This document shows, piece by piece, positions 1-7,803 of a DNA stretch of 64,000 nucleotides. Under the pieces are notes generated by a model that saw only the letters and a list, made by a program, of their open reading frames with translations, did not search any database and was not told where the DNA came from. Each line of letters opens with the position of its first letter. The stretch's first letter is position 1. This DNA comes from Ramlibacter alkalitolerans (GTDB taxonomy: Bacteria > Pseudomonadota > Gammaproteobacteria > Burkholderiales > Burkholderiaceae_C), in the NCBI RefSeq assembly GCF_016722765.1, contig NZ_JAEQND010000012.1, forward strand, positions 1-64,000, in the 5' to 3' direction. Both the position numbers and the translations under genes were made by a program.

Positions 1-121
1 CCAATATGCCGATCCGCGACTGGCTCCAATACGGCGATCACGCAGTGGCTCCATTACGCCGGTCGGCAACTGGCTCCTACATGCCGATCACGAAGTGGCT
101 CCTATACGGCGGTCGGTGACA
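1..121. repeat. Terminal repeat array of an IS21-like element (partial)
   Basis: Four full copies and one partial copy of an imperfect 25-bp unit start at 1, 26, 51, 76 and 101; full copies end in TGGCT. Odd and even copies differ consistently (even ones end in AGTGGCT, odd ones in ACTGGCT), giving a 50-bp higher-order period. The array stops at GTGACA (116-121), an inverted TGTCAC tip. Repeated sites inside the ends and TG/CA tips are known for the IS21 family. I infer that the body of such an element lies to the left, outside the window. No transposase is visible, so the family is not proven. Confidence 0.5.
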
Positions 122-385
122 ACTGGAAGAAAGCGCTGCGTCCATGGCATGCTCCGGCTCGAATACACATCAGGCCTCACCCTGCGGCTGCAGGGGCCGC
201 TTCATCCCGCGAGGTTCTGCTCGATTATCGTGGCATGCGCCGCGCCAGTTCGTGCGGGGGGCCGGCGGGTGATCCAGCGCACGTCGTCCGAGGGCATCGT
301 CTGGGCCGGCTCGGCGGCATCAGTCGCTGAAACCCGAGCTTTCACCCCGAGCCGCCCGCGAAGCTGCAGGATAGCGCCGAGGTCG

Positions 386-994
386 TCAGGCCACCAGCCC
401 AAGATACTCCTGCCGCGTCTGCGGCAACACGGCCCCTACAAGTTGCTCGTAGGACGTGCGATGGCGGGCCAGCATACGGGCCGACGCCACCGACTTCGAC
501 CGACAATACCAGTGGCAGGTGTGCTGCATCAGGAGCATCTCGGCCAGGATGGCGAAGGCGCGGTCCTTCGGGGCGGCGACCTGTTCTTCGACGGCACGGC
601 AGATGCCGCGGGCATGTATGCGCAGCGCCTCACGCATGTCGAAGGACCTGTCTAACGCCGGCGAGCGGGGCAGCCAGATCGGGAACTTGCTCACGCGCGT
701 GGCCGTAGGCTGGACGCCTGCAAAGTCCTCCGCGAGCTTGCGGACCTGCCGGCACAGCACTTCCTCCGTGCCGCGCAGCACGCCCCAGACCTGCTCGCTG
801 CGGGCGGGGTCCGATTCGCCCAGGGCGCGCGAGTAGCCTTGCGAGAGCGTCTCGATGTGCTTTTCGATGTCATGGCCGGACAGGTAGCGCGCCAGGATAG
901 CGATGCGCCTTTGCTGCTGCCGCGCCCTGGCTATCCACAAGGCGACGAGCGCCAGGGGCAGGAGAAGAAGGAAATCCACCGGCCGATGGTACAC
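386..994 (-). CDS. Hypothetical protein with one N-terminal membrane segment
   Basis: This 202-residue protein starts with GTG at 994; a second in-frame GTG five codons on is possible and no ATG fits. Residues 7-23 form one hydrophobic helix, followed by an Arg/Gln-rich stretch and a soluble domain rich in Arg, Glu and His. It therefore looks like a bitopic inner-membrane protein with a cytoplasmic domain. I do not recognise the family. It stands alone between the IS21-like end and the lipoprotein pair, and codon use looks coding. Function unknown. Confidence 0.6.
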   Translation of the reverse strand: MYHRPVDFLLLLPLALVALWIARARQQQRRIAILARYLSGHDIEKHIETLSQGYSRALGESDPARSEQVWGVLRGTEEVLCRQVRKLAEDFAGVQPTATRVSKFPIWLPRSPALDRSFDMREALRIHARGICRAVEEQVAAPKDRAFAILAEMLLMQHTCHWYCRSKSVASARMLARHRTSYEQLVGAVLPQTRQEYLGLVA

Positions 995-1332
995 AGGCCA
1001 TCACTGGATGGCTTGGGCGCAAGGCCGTGGAGCGTGCTCGCGTCCTGGGCTGCCCTCAGCGAAGTAGCCTTAGTCGTAGCGTTGCACAAAGCGATCGTCG
1101 CCGCTGCGCAGCACGCCCCGCGGTGCTCGACTGATGGACGGGGAGGGATGGGCGGCTTCCGGCCACATAAAGCAGCCGGTGCCTTCGCGCAAGTCTGTGC
1201 GAGGTTCGCCGCGAAGCCGTCCTCCGATCGCGGGAGATGCACGATGTGCAGCCGTGGGGAATGCGTCGGCCGCTTCCTAGAATGAGCCCGGCCTTGAACG
1301 CCCGAACAGCAGTCCAACTTCAGGAGAAGCCG
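995..1332. other. Intergenic region between divergent genes
   Basis: About 340 bases separate the start of the leftward membrane-protein gene and the rightward lipoprotein gene. It must hold promoters for both. A Shine-Dalgarno AGGAGA (1322-1327) serves the lipoprotein gene at 1333. I see no RNA gene, strong hairpin or convincing ORF here. Confidence 0.4.
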
Positions 1333-2334
1333 ATGTCCATCATGCGCCGTGCCTTGCTTGCGGCCTGCATTCCCCTGGTCCTCGCCGGATGTGCCGGTGC
1401 TCCCACGACGCGTGGGATGAGCCCCAGCGTAGCCTCCGCCATCGTGCCGGTCGAACTGCATGTCGGCATCAAGCAGCCCGAGCTGTATGCCGAATTCGAA
1501 CACTCCAACATGGTCGCCGGTGCCGCGGCATGCGGAGCCATTCCGGGCCTGGGGATTCTGCTCGCTGCTGCTTGCGGCGGCGCGATGGGCGCCATGGATG
1601 CGAACATCAACGCCGAGCGCGCCAAGGCTGCCGACGAGACGGTTCGGCCTCTCAAGGATGCGATCGTCGACGTCAAGCTGGATCAGCTGTTCAACGAATC
1701 GATCACCAACTCGCTGCGCGCCGTTCCCACCCTGAAATTCTCGGGGATGAAGTTCACGAAGACGGTGGACGGCAAGGCCTACGAGGAAGTGTTCCGCGCC
1801 TCCACCTCGGCCGCCGTCATGTTCGTCAATGTCGATTACCACGTGGCGAAGGACTTCGCGAGCGTGGAGGTGTCGGCGCGCGGCACCGTCTACCCCCGCA
1901 GCGTCGGAGCCCGCAAAGCGGCGGGCAAGTCGCCGGAGCTGCCGGAGCAGGGCAAGGGCGCGCCGCTGCACGCCAATGAAAGGGCCTACCAGGTCGACAT
2001 CGTCTATCGCGGCGCCCTGCCCAAGCCCGGCACGGCTGGCTCCAACATCGATGAATGGAAATCCGGCAACGCGCGCCTGCTGCGTGCCGCGCTCGAGGAT
2101 GGCGCACAGCAAGTGTCGCGGCTGCTGGCTGAAGACCTGCAGCGCGCGCCCGATCAGGAGCGGCCGGTGCTCGGCAAGGTCGATGCGGCCGCCGGGGTCA
2201 TGGGCGACCTGCTCGCGAGGGAAAACGGCTCCGAGCTGATCCGCATGCCCACGGGCGCGCTTCTGTACAAGACCACGCTTGCACCGGCGCCGGCGCAGGC
2301 AAGTTCCGCGGGCGGCGCGGCGATGCTGCAGTGA
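1333..2334 (+). CDS. Lipoprotein of unknown function with a glycine-rich hydrophobic segment
   Basis: ATG at 1333 has AGGAGA six bases upstream; the longer reading frame starting at 1237 lacks such a site. The 333-residue protein has a lipoprotein signal with lipobox LAGC, lipidated Cys20. Residues about 61-88 are Gly/Ala-rich and hydrophobic, resembling a glycine-zipper hairpin that could sit in a membrane. The rest is soluble. The stop overlaps the start of the next lipoprotein gene by four bases (GTGA), so the two are translationally coupled and probably act together at the envelope. Family not recognised. Confidence 0.75.
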   Translation: MSIMRRALLAACIPLVLAGCAGAPTTRGMSPSVASAIVPVELHVGIKQPELYAEFEHSNMVAGAAACGAIPGLGILLAAACGGAMGAMDANINAERAKAADETVRPLKDAIVDVKLDQLFNESITNSLRAVPTLKFSGMKFTKTVDGKAYEEVFRASTSAAVMFVNVDYHVAKDFASVEVSARGTVYPRSVGARKAAGKSPELPEQGKGAPLHANERAYQVDIVYRGALPKPGTAGSNIDEWKSGNARLLRAALEDGAQQVSRLLAEDLQRAPDQERPVLGKVDAAAGVMGDLLARENGSELIRMPTGALLYKTTLAPAPAQASSAGGAAMLQ

Positions 2335-2870
2335 TCACGTCGGGCGCCTCCGTGCTCGCGCTCGCAACGGCCGTCGCGCTGGCTGGTTGCGCCGATCGCG
2401 TTGTCGGCATCCGCCCCGAAGCAATCGCCCTCGGCCCTGCCGCGGCATCGGCTGCCAGCACGCCGGCGCCTTGCCGCTTCCACGTGGACGCGATCGAGGA
2501 TCGGCGCGAAGGCCAGGACCTCGGAATCATGGGCCCCACCCGGGTGAGCGGGGAAGGCTTCGCGGCGTGGTTCCGCAGGGGTATTGCAGCGGCGCCGGGC
2601 CACAGCGTGGAGCCTGCGCCGGTGCGGGTTCGCATCGCGATCGTGAAGGCCTACATCCAGGCGCTGAGCACGCTGAAGTCGGCCAACATCGTCGTGAAGG
2701 TCCATCTGACGGATGCGCAGGGCGCCTTCACCGAGAAGCTGTACCGAGGGGTGGAGAACAGCACGAACTGGTGGAACACGGAGGCCGAGATGCAGGATGC
2801 GTTTGATGCCGCTCTGGCGGACCTTCGGAGGCAGCTGGGCGCCGATCTCGCTGCTTCCTGTCGCAACTGA
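2331..2870 (+). CDS. Second lipoprotein of the pair, unknown function
   Basis: It starts with GTG at 2331, overlapping the previous stop. The 179-residue product has a lipoprotein signal with lipobox LAGC and Cys20. The mature part shows alternating beta-type segments and ends with a charged helix. Fold and function are not recognised; its size resembles small outer-membrane lipoproteins such as YajG, but no diagnostic motif was seen. The gene ends about 50 bases before the left end of the IS1182 element, so the insertion lies just downstream of this operon. Confidence 0.7.
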   Translation: MITSGASVLALATAVALAGCADRVVGIRPEAIALGPAAASAASTPAPCRFHVDAIEDRREGQDLGIMGPTRVSGEGFAAWFRRGIAAAPGHSVEPAPVRVRIAIVKAYIQALSTLKSANIVVKVHLTDAQGAFTEKLYRGVENSTNWWNTEAEMQDAFDAALADLRRQLGADLAASCRN

Positions 2871-2918
2871 CACGACGTTTCGTTCGCACGCTGGAGACAA
2901 GTCTGCGTTGGGTCGGAA

Positions 2919-4594
2919 CTGTGTGGAAACCCGCGCTGACCGAGCGGCGGCTTGCGCTTCTATTCGTGGGGCCACTGATTCGCGATTTTCGATCACGCGG
3001 TCGCGCCTAAAACCCGCCAGAAGACGCCTCGGCCTGCTGGTGAGGCAGTACGAGCGAAATCGAAGCCGATAAGGGCTCACGCCCCCACGTTTTCGAATGC
3101 CGCCATCATCTTCGCGAAGCCGAGGATGCTTAGGACGCTCTTCAGGTTGTACGCCAGCACCGTCAGGTTCATTTCCGTGCTCACGTTCGGCAGCCTGCGA
3201 GTTAGGAAGTGGGTGTGCCCGAACCAGGCTTTGAATGTCCCGAATACATGTTCCACCGTTCGACGCCTGACCATCATCGCGTCTGGCATGCGATCCAGGC
3301 GGCGCTGCGCAGCTTCTAGAACAGCTTCGTGCTCCCAACGTGTGATGCGTCGATTCTGGCTAGGCGTGCATTGCGCCTTCAACGGGCATTGTGGGCAAGC
3401 GCTGCTCCAGTAACGGCGCACCTGCAGTCCGTCTTGTTCGCCGGTGAACCGGTAGATTGCGCGCTCACCGGCGGGGCATTGGTATTCATCGTCGCGCGCG
3501 ATGTAGATGAAGTCTGATCGGTCGAAGCGGCCCTCCGCCTTTGCGTTCGACGTCGTGGGCTTCGGCAGGATCGCAGCGACACCGTGGTCAGCACAGTCCT
3601 TGATCTGCATTGCGCTGTAGTAGCCCCGGTCCGCAACGGCTTGCAGCCGCTTCTTCCCCATTGCCTCGCGAGCGGCTTGTGCGATGGGTGACAGGGATGT
3701 CCTGTCGTGTCCGACGTTCGTTACCTCGTGCGCCACGATCAGGTGATGCTTGGCATCGACGGCAACTTGGACGTTGTAACCCACGATTCCGGAGCCGCGG
3801 CCACTCGTGGCCATCGAGCGTGCGTCGGGATCCGTCATTGACAGCTGTCCGTCTGGCTGCGAAGCGAGCTGTTCCTTGACCTTGTCGAGCACGCGCATTT
3901 GCTTTCGCAACTGCTCGATCTTCTCCGAGAGACGACTGGTCTTCGCCTCGAGCTCCGCTGGTTGCGTGCGGTCCGCGGTGTCCAGCGCCGCCAAATAGCG
4001 CTGGATGCTCTCTTCGATCTGCTGCTGCCGCTTCTGGATCTTGGCCGCGGTGAAGTTCTTGTCCCGGGTGTTCACCGCCTTGAACTTGCTGCCGTCCACG
4101 GCCACCAGTGTTTGGCTGAAAAGCTTCAGATCGCGGCACAGGGCAACGAAGCGCCGGCAGACATTGCCGATGCCGGCTCCGTTGTTCCGCCGAAAGTCAG
4201 CGATCGTCTTGAAGTCCGGTGCTAGCCGGCCGGTGAGCCACATCAGCTCCACGTTCCGCTGGCACTCGCGTTCGAGGCGACGGCTGGATTGCACCCTATT
4301 CAGGTAGCCGTAGATGTACAGCCTCAGGAGAATGCCCGGATGGTACGAGGGACGTCCCGTGGCCGCTGGCGCGGCGCCCTCGAAGCCCAGGCTGGCCAGG
4401 TCCAGCTCGCCAACAAACGCATCGATCACCCGTACCGCGTTATCGTCAGCGATGAAGTCGTCGAGGCATTCAGGCATCAGTGTGATCTGCTGCCGCTCCT
4501 GTCCTTCGATGAATCGGGTCATGTCGACTCCCGAGATCGCGTTTGCGCGACTCTACCGAGAGTCCCTCACAGGGATCAGAGGGTTTTCACACAG
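2919..4594 (-). mobile_element. IS1182-family insertion sequence, apparently complete
   Basis: The element contains one intact transposase gene bounded by imperfect terminal inverted repeats: CTGTGTGGAAACCC at 2919-2932 and GGGTTTTCACACAG at 4581-4594 (one mismatch in 14). An identical octamer GGTCGGAA abuts the left repeat (2911-2918) and recurs at 4599-4606, four bases beyond the right repeat. It may be a target duplication if the true right end is at 4598. Length of about 1.68 kb fits the family. The intact ORF and near-matching ends suggest a recent, possibly active copy. Confidence 0.8.
3077..4522 (-). CDS. IS1182 family transposase
   Basis: This 481-residue DDE transposase has the IS1182 architecture: an N-terminal DUF772-type domain (about 1-110), a first acidic residue in VAVDGSKF, a long charged linker with coiled-coil character (about 165-225), a second Asp in VQVAVDAKHH, and the terminal Glu in RRTVEHVFGTFK. 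Full length and no internal stop suggest it is functional. It cuts and joins the element ends. The gene fills most of the element and reads leftward. Confidence 0.93.
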   Translation of the reverse strand: MTRFIEGQERQQITLMPECLDDFIADDNAVRVIDAFVGELDLASLGFEGAAPAATGRPSYHPGILLRLYIYGYLNRVQSSRRLERECQRNVELMWLTGRLAPDFKTIADFRRNNGAGIGNVCRRFVALCRDLKLFSQTLVAVDGSKFKAVNTRDKNFTAAKIQKRQQQIEESIQRYLAALDTADRTQPAELEAKTSRLSEKIEQLRKQMRVLDKVKEQLASQPDGQLSMTDPDARSMATSGRGSGIVGYNVQVAVDAKHHLIVAHEVTNVGHDRTSLSPIAQAAREAMGKKRLQAVADRGYYSAMQIKDCADHGVAAILPKPTTSNAKAEGRFDRSDFIYIARDDEYQCPAGERAIYRFTGEQDGLQVRRYWSSACPQCPLKAQCTPSQNRRITRWEHEAVLEAAQRRLDRMPDAMMVRRRTVEHVFGTFKAWFGHTHFLTRRLPNVSTEMNLTVLAYNLKSVLSILGFAKMMAAFENVGA

Positions 4595-5005
4595 CCGCGG
4601 TCGGAAGCGGTCATCACGCTGCTAATGCGCTGGTAGATCCTTTCAGGCCAGATGCAGCGTCGGTGAATGACCGCTTCAGACTGAGGGCGGTCGGTCGGGT
4701 TTGGCCGCCCGATGACCGCTGTCGCCGGTACCTGACCCGCGGCAATGAACCTCGATTGGCCGCAAGCAGACATCGAGTCCCAGCAAAACCCGCAGACAGA
4801 ATGTTGCCTGCCGCCATGCGTTGTCCTCAGCAAGCTAGGTCAAGTAATGGCAGCCAGGCGGCCGCCAAACGGAAGGGATTGTTGCTCTCTGAACCGACGG
4901 TGATTTCGCTTCTGAGGCCGCACAACGCGCCCAAGATCGTGCGGGACCGCGAAGCCACCGATTCGTGAGCGACAATCTCAGGCAGACGTTTACTCGACGG
5001 ATGGA
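4595..5005. other. Intergenic region between IS1182 and the defence-like island
   Basis: About 410 bases without a convincing gene. It contains several short inverted and direct repeats of the type GCGGTCGG / GACCGC (for example around 4596-4615, 4660-4700 and 4710-4725), commonly seen in degraded intergenic DNA. It must hold the promoter for the gene at 5006. No RNA gene recognised. Confidence 0.3.
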
Positions 5006-5649
5006 ATGAGCAAGGTCGATTTACTGCAGTTGTACGCGAACCGTATGGGTGAAATGAAAACGCGGATGGTCCGCATCGAGGGGCTCGTCGCAGATTTTCC
5101 GGGACTGGCAGACAGCACGATCGCTAATGAAGACGGACCAGCACTAGAGGAGTTCGCCCTCCAGTTTCGCAAGGTTCTGGAACTGATCGCGTTTAGCGGC
5201 ATGATCGCGAACAAGGCGATCTACGAGGTTGCGCACAATGATTTCGTTCGCCACGCGTACCCGTCCAAAAAAGTGGCTGGGAGACTTAGCAAGCTGCATC
5301 CAAGATGGTTCCCAGAGCATATTGAGCTGGTCCACGATTCCCGGCAGCCGCAGCTAGCATACGCGCAGCAATCCGCTTCCTTGTTGACGCCGCAGTATTG
5401 GCAGAAGCCCTATGACGCGATGGGGACCCTCTTGCACATCGGGAATCCGTTTGCAGGCCGCGTTCAAGTCGCCTCGATCGCCCGATCCCGGCGGTGTACA
5501 ACGTGGTCAAACGGCACATGCAGTCGCACAGAGTAGTGGTCCTGAAGGGGCCGCAGATCATGTGCCTACTTGTTGGCCTGACGGTCCCTGCAGCGTGCAT
5601 GAGGGAATTCCCGTTGACGTGGCGTGAGCGAGATATGGAACGCGCGTAA
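5006..5649 (+). pseudogene. Unknown gene split by a single frameshift
   Basis: The first frame runs from ATG 5006 as a soluble helical protein and then degenerates into an Arg/Ser/Thr-rich tail ending at 5536. From about 5470 another frame carries natural-looking protein (beginning IPAVYNVVKRHMQ at 5485) that runs to a TAA at 5647-5649, eight bases before the next ATG. Loss of one base (or gain of two) between about 5461 and 5484 explains this. The repaired product would be about 213 residues with a hydrophobic segment (LLVGLTVPAAC) near its end. Family not recognised. Tight spacing to the nuclease-like gene suggests a two-gene unit. A sequencing error is possible. Confidence 0.6.
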
Positions 5650-5657
5650 GTGTTGAA

Positions 5658-6707
5658 ATGACTGTCGAAAAGGTTAGGGAACTCTACGAAGAACTGTCGA
5701 ACCTGCCGGCCGATGCCGACGGTTCTGACAAGCGCCGTCGAGGCTTCGCATTTGAACGGCTGTTGGACACGCTCTTCTCCGTCGACGGACTTGAGCCTCG
5801 GGCGAGCTACAGGCCTGCAGGAGAGCAAATCGATGGTTCGATCTACTTGGAAGGACGCACGTATCTGATCGAAGCGAAGTGGCAGGCGGAACCGTTGCCC
5901 GCATCCACCCTTTACCAGTTCAAGGGGAAAGTGGATGGCAAGCTATCTGGAACGGTGGGAATCTTTATCTCCATGTCAGGCTACGCCAAGGATGCCGTCG
6001 ATGCACTCATGCTCGGGAAGAACCTGAACGTCATCTTGGTAGACAGGCGCGACATGGATGCTGCGATTCTCCGCGCGCGTGGTTTTAAAGAAGTGCTGAA
6101 GCTGAAACTCAGAAAAGCATCCGAGGAAGGAGCAATCTACTTTCCTGCCGAGGCCGAACTTGTCACGGCTGCCAACGCTCTGCCCATCGGAAGCGAGCAT
6201 GGTCGGTTCAACGTCTCCGGGGGGGGTGTACAGACGCCGTCATCCCAGGCGACTGTGGGGGACTTGTTAATTGTTTGTGAGGCAGAGTCGGATCGCAGGG
6301 TCATCGCTACTTTGACCGAAAGAATCCTCGCGGGTGCCCGTTCGCGCCGTTCGATCAAGATTGTGACGGCAATGGGCAAACTAACGATTCCCCGCGTTGC
6401 AAACTCACTATGGAACGCCTTCCATTCCGTAGCCGGGATGCCCAAGGTGCTCATCGTCGCCGACGCCGACGGCGATCCCACGGGAACGGCGACCATGCTG
6501 TCCAAGGGCCTGGAGTTCGACGAGTGGGTTGCGTCGCTCCCGAATCCATCAATCGAAAGCTGGCTCGAGCTTAATTTTCTTTACCGCGGACAGGGGAACC
6601 ATCGGTTGGAAGCGATGCAGCAAGCGGCGGAGCAACTCGACATTGCCGCACTGAGGTTGAAGGACGAGCAGTTCCGTCGATTTCACGACGTTGTTCTTGC
6701 TGCCTGA
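5658..6707 (+). CDS. PD-(D/E)XK nuclease domain fused to a TOPRIM-like domain
   Basis: The 349-residue protein has two parts. Residues about 25-130 look like an Mrr/restriction-endonuclease fold: a helix with Glu33, then Asp59 (QIDG) and Glu72-Ala-Lys74, the D...ExK metal site. Residues about 200-275 match a TOPRIM-like layout: hydrophobic strand plus acidic residue (LLIVCEAESD, Glu208 or Glu210) and a later strand with DADGD (Asp269, Asp271, Asp273). TOPRIM domains occur in OLD-type nucleases and topoisomerases. A role in attacking foreign DNA is inferred from domains and the neighbouring SIR2/ParA genes. It follows the frameshifted gene by eight bases. Confidence 0.7.
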   Translation: MTVEKVRELYEELSNLPADADGSDKRRRGFAFERLLDTLFSVDGLEPRASYRPAGEQIDGSIYLEGRTYLIEAKWQAEPLPASTLYQFKGKVDGKLSGTVGIFISMSGYAKDAVDALMLGKNLNVILVDRRDMDAAILRARGFKEVLKLKLRKASEEGAIYFPAEAELVTAANALPIGSEHGRFNVSGGGVQTPSSQATVGDLLIVCEAESDRRVIATLTERILAGARSRRSIKIVTAMGKLTIPRVANSLWNAFHSVAGMPKVLIVADADGDPTGTATMLSKGLEFDEWVASLPNPSIESWLELNFLYRGQGNHRLEAMQQAAEQLDIAALRLKDEQFRRFHDVVLAA

Positions 6708-6927
6708 CCGACCTCGCCCCAGCCGAGACGGCTGCCTGCGACCCCCGCCGCGGTCCACCAACGACCGACCCCAACCGCTCCGAAGCGGCCCGGCTCTGTG
6801 CGACTGCTCGAGACTGAACTGAGACATTCGATCATGGCGCTCGGATGTCGGCGAACGCCGTGAGCACTTCAGGATCTTGGGCGCGCCGCCCCTGACTACC
6901 AGCATCCTCTGACGCCGCGCAACAACT

Positions 6928-7803
6928 CTACGCTGCAGCCAAAATGCGAGCTGCTAGTATTTCGCGCTTTTTAGATTTCGCAGCATTCGCCATCGCAGCA
7001 ATCATTACCGGCAGCTCTTCGTGATTGTTAACAGGATCGTATTCGATCATCGAAAGCTTTCTCAACCGTTTATTTATCTCAGCAATATTGCTGCCACCGC
7101 CCTGCGGCGCCATGATGTAGTGCGGTCGTGCACCAGGATAATTGAATGCGTATAGCTCCATTAGGGCCGATATTGCGGGATCTTCCATCGAAAATCCAAT
7201 GAACAGTATCGTATAGTTCAGGAGCAGTGCGTCGATAAAATTGGAGTAGCGGGTATTTGCAAAGGCTAGTTTGATGTATTCTGACCTCGAAAAAACCATG
7301 CTGGAGGTGTCATCGACCGAGCCATGTATCTTGATGAGGTATGGCGTATCGTAGTCCTTTAGACACCTAAAGACGCCTTCTTCTACTGCAGAAATAACCT
7401 TGAAGCTTCTTGCTCCAGCGGATATGGAATTCGCCCAAGCCGTTTCCAGTAGCTTGTCAAAGTTGGTAGTCACCACCAGTCGTTGCTTTAGCGATATTGT
7501 CGAGTCATGAAGCCGCGAAGGCTGAGCGACCTTCCCATACTCGGCTGTGATAAGCTCTTGCCATTCGTGCTCATAGCTATCCTGCAGCAACTGACATGCA
7601 AGCAAGTAGTCTTTGGCACCGATAAGTCGTTTAACCTGATCTCGCAACGCGCTCTCCCGCGACTCGGCTGCCCCGGCGAGAAATTCCGGCCACCCCTTGA
7701 AGGCAGGCCGGTCGTCTATGAGCGAACTCGCCGACACCCCGGCACCCAAGAATAAAACGACCTTGTCCTCCGCCAGATCGCGCAGAAGATCGTTATTAAT
7801 CAT
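6928..7803 (-). CDS. SIR2-domain protein, probable NAD-consuming defence effector
   Basis: The 291-residue protein carries SIR2 signatures: FLGAGVS (residues 18-24) for NAD binding, TTNFDKLLE (112-120), the catalytic-type His150 in KIHGSVDD, and IGFSMEDP further on. It lacks the Cys4 zinc motif of protein deacetylases. That composition is typical of SIR2_2-type domains in anti-phage systems, which hydrolyse NAD+. Its start overlaps the ParA-like gene stop by four bases (ATGA), so the two are co-translated. Base composition is visibly more AT-rich than the metabolic genes, a sign of transfer. NADase activity is inferred. Confidence 0.85.
   Translation of the reverse strand: MINNDLLRDLAEDKVVLFLGAGVSASSLIDDRPAFKGWPEFLAGAAESRESALRDQVKRLIGAKDYLLACQLLQDSYEHEWQELITAEYGKVAQPSRLHDSTISLKQRLVVTTNFDKLLETAWANSISAGARSFKVISAVEEGVFRCLKDYDTPYLIKIHGSVDDTSSMVFSRSEYIKLAFANTRYSNFIDALLLNYTILFIGFSMEDPAISALMELYAFNYPGARPHYIMAPQGGGSNIAEINKRLRKLSMIEYDPVNNHEELPVMIAAMANAAKSKKREILAARILAAA

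Noticed and set aside
1-121. CRISPR array
   Set aside because: The 25-bp units are contiguous, with no unique spacers and no cas genes.
1237-1332. Upstream start for the first lipoprotein gene
   Set aside because: It lacks a ribosome-binding site and would bury the lipoprotein signal; ATG 1333 has both.
3588-4139. Second gene inside the IS1182 element
   Set aside because: It is an out-of-frame shadow of the intact transposase gene.
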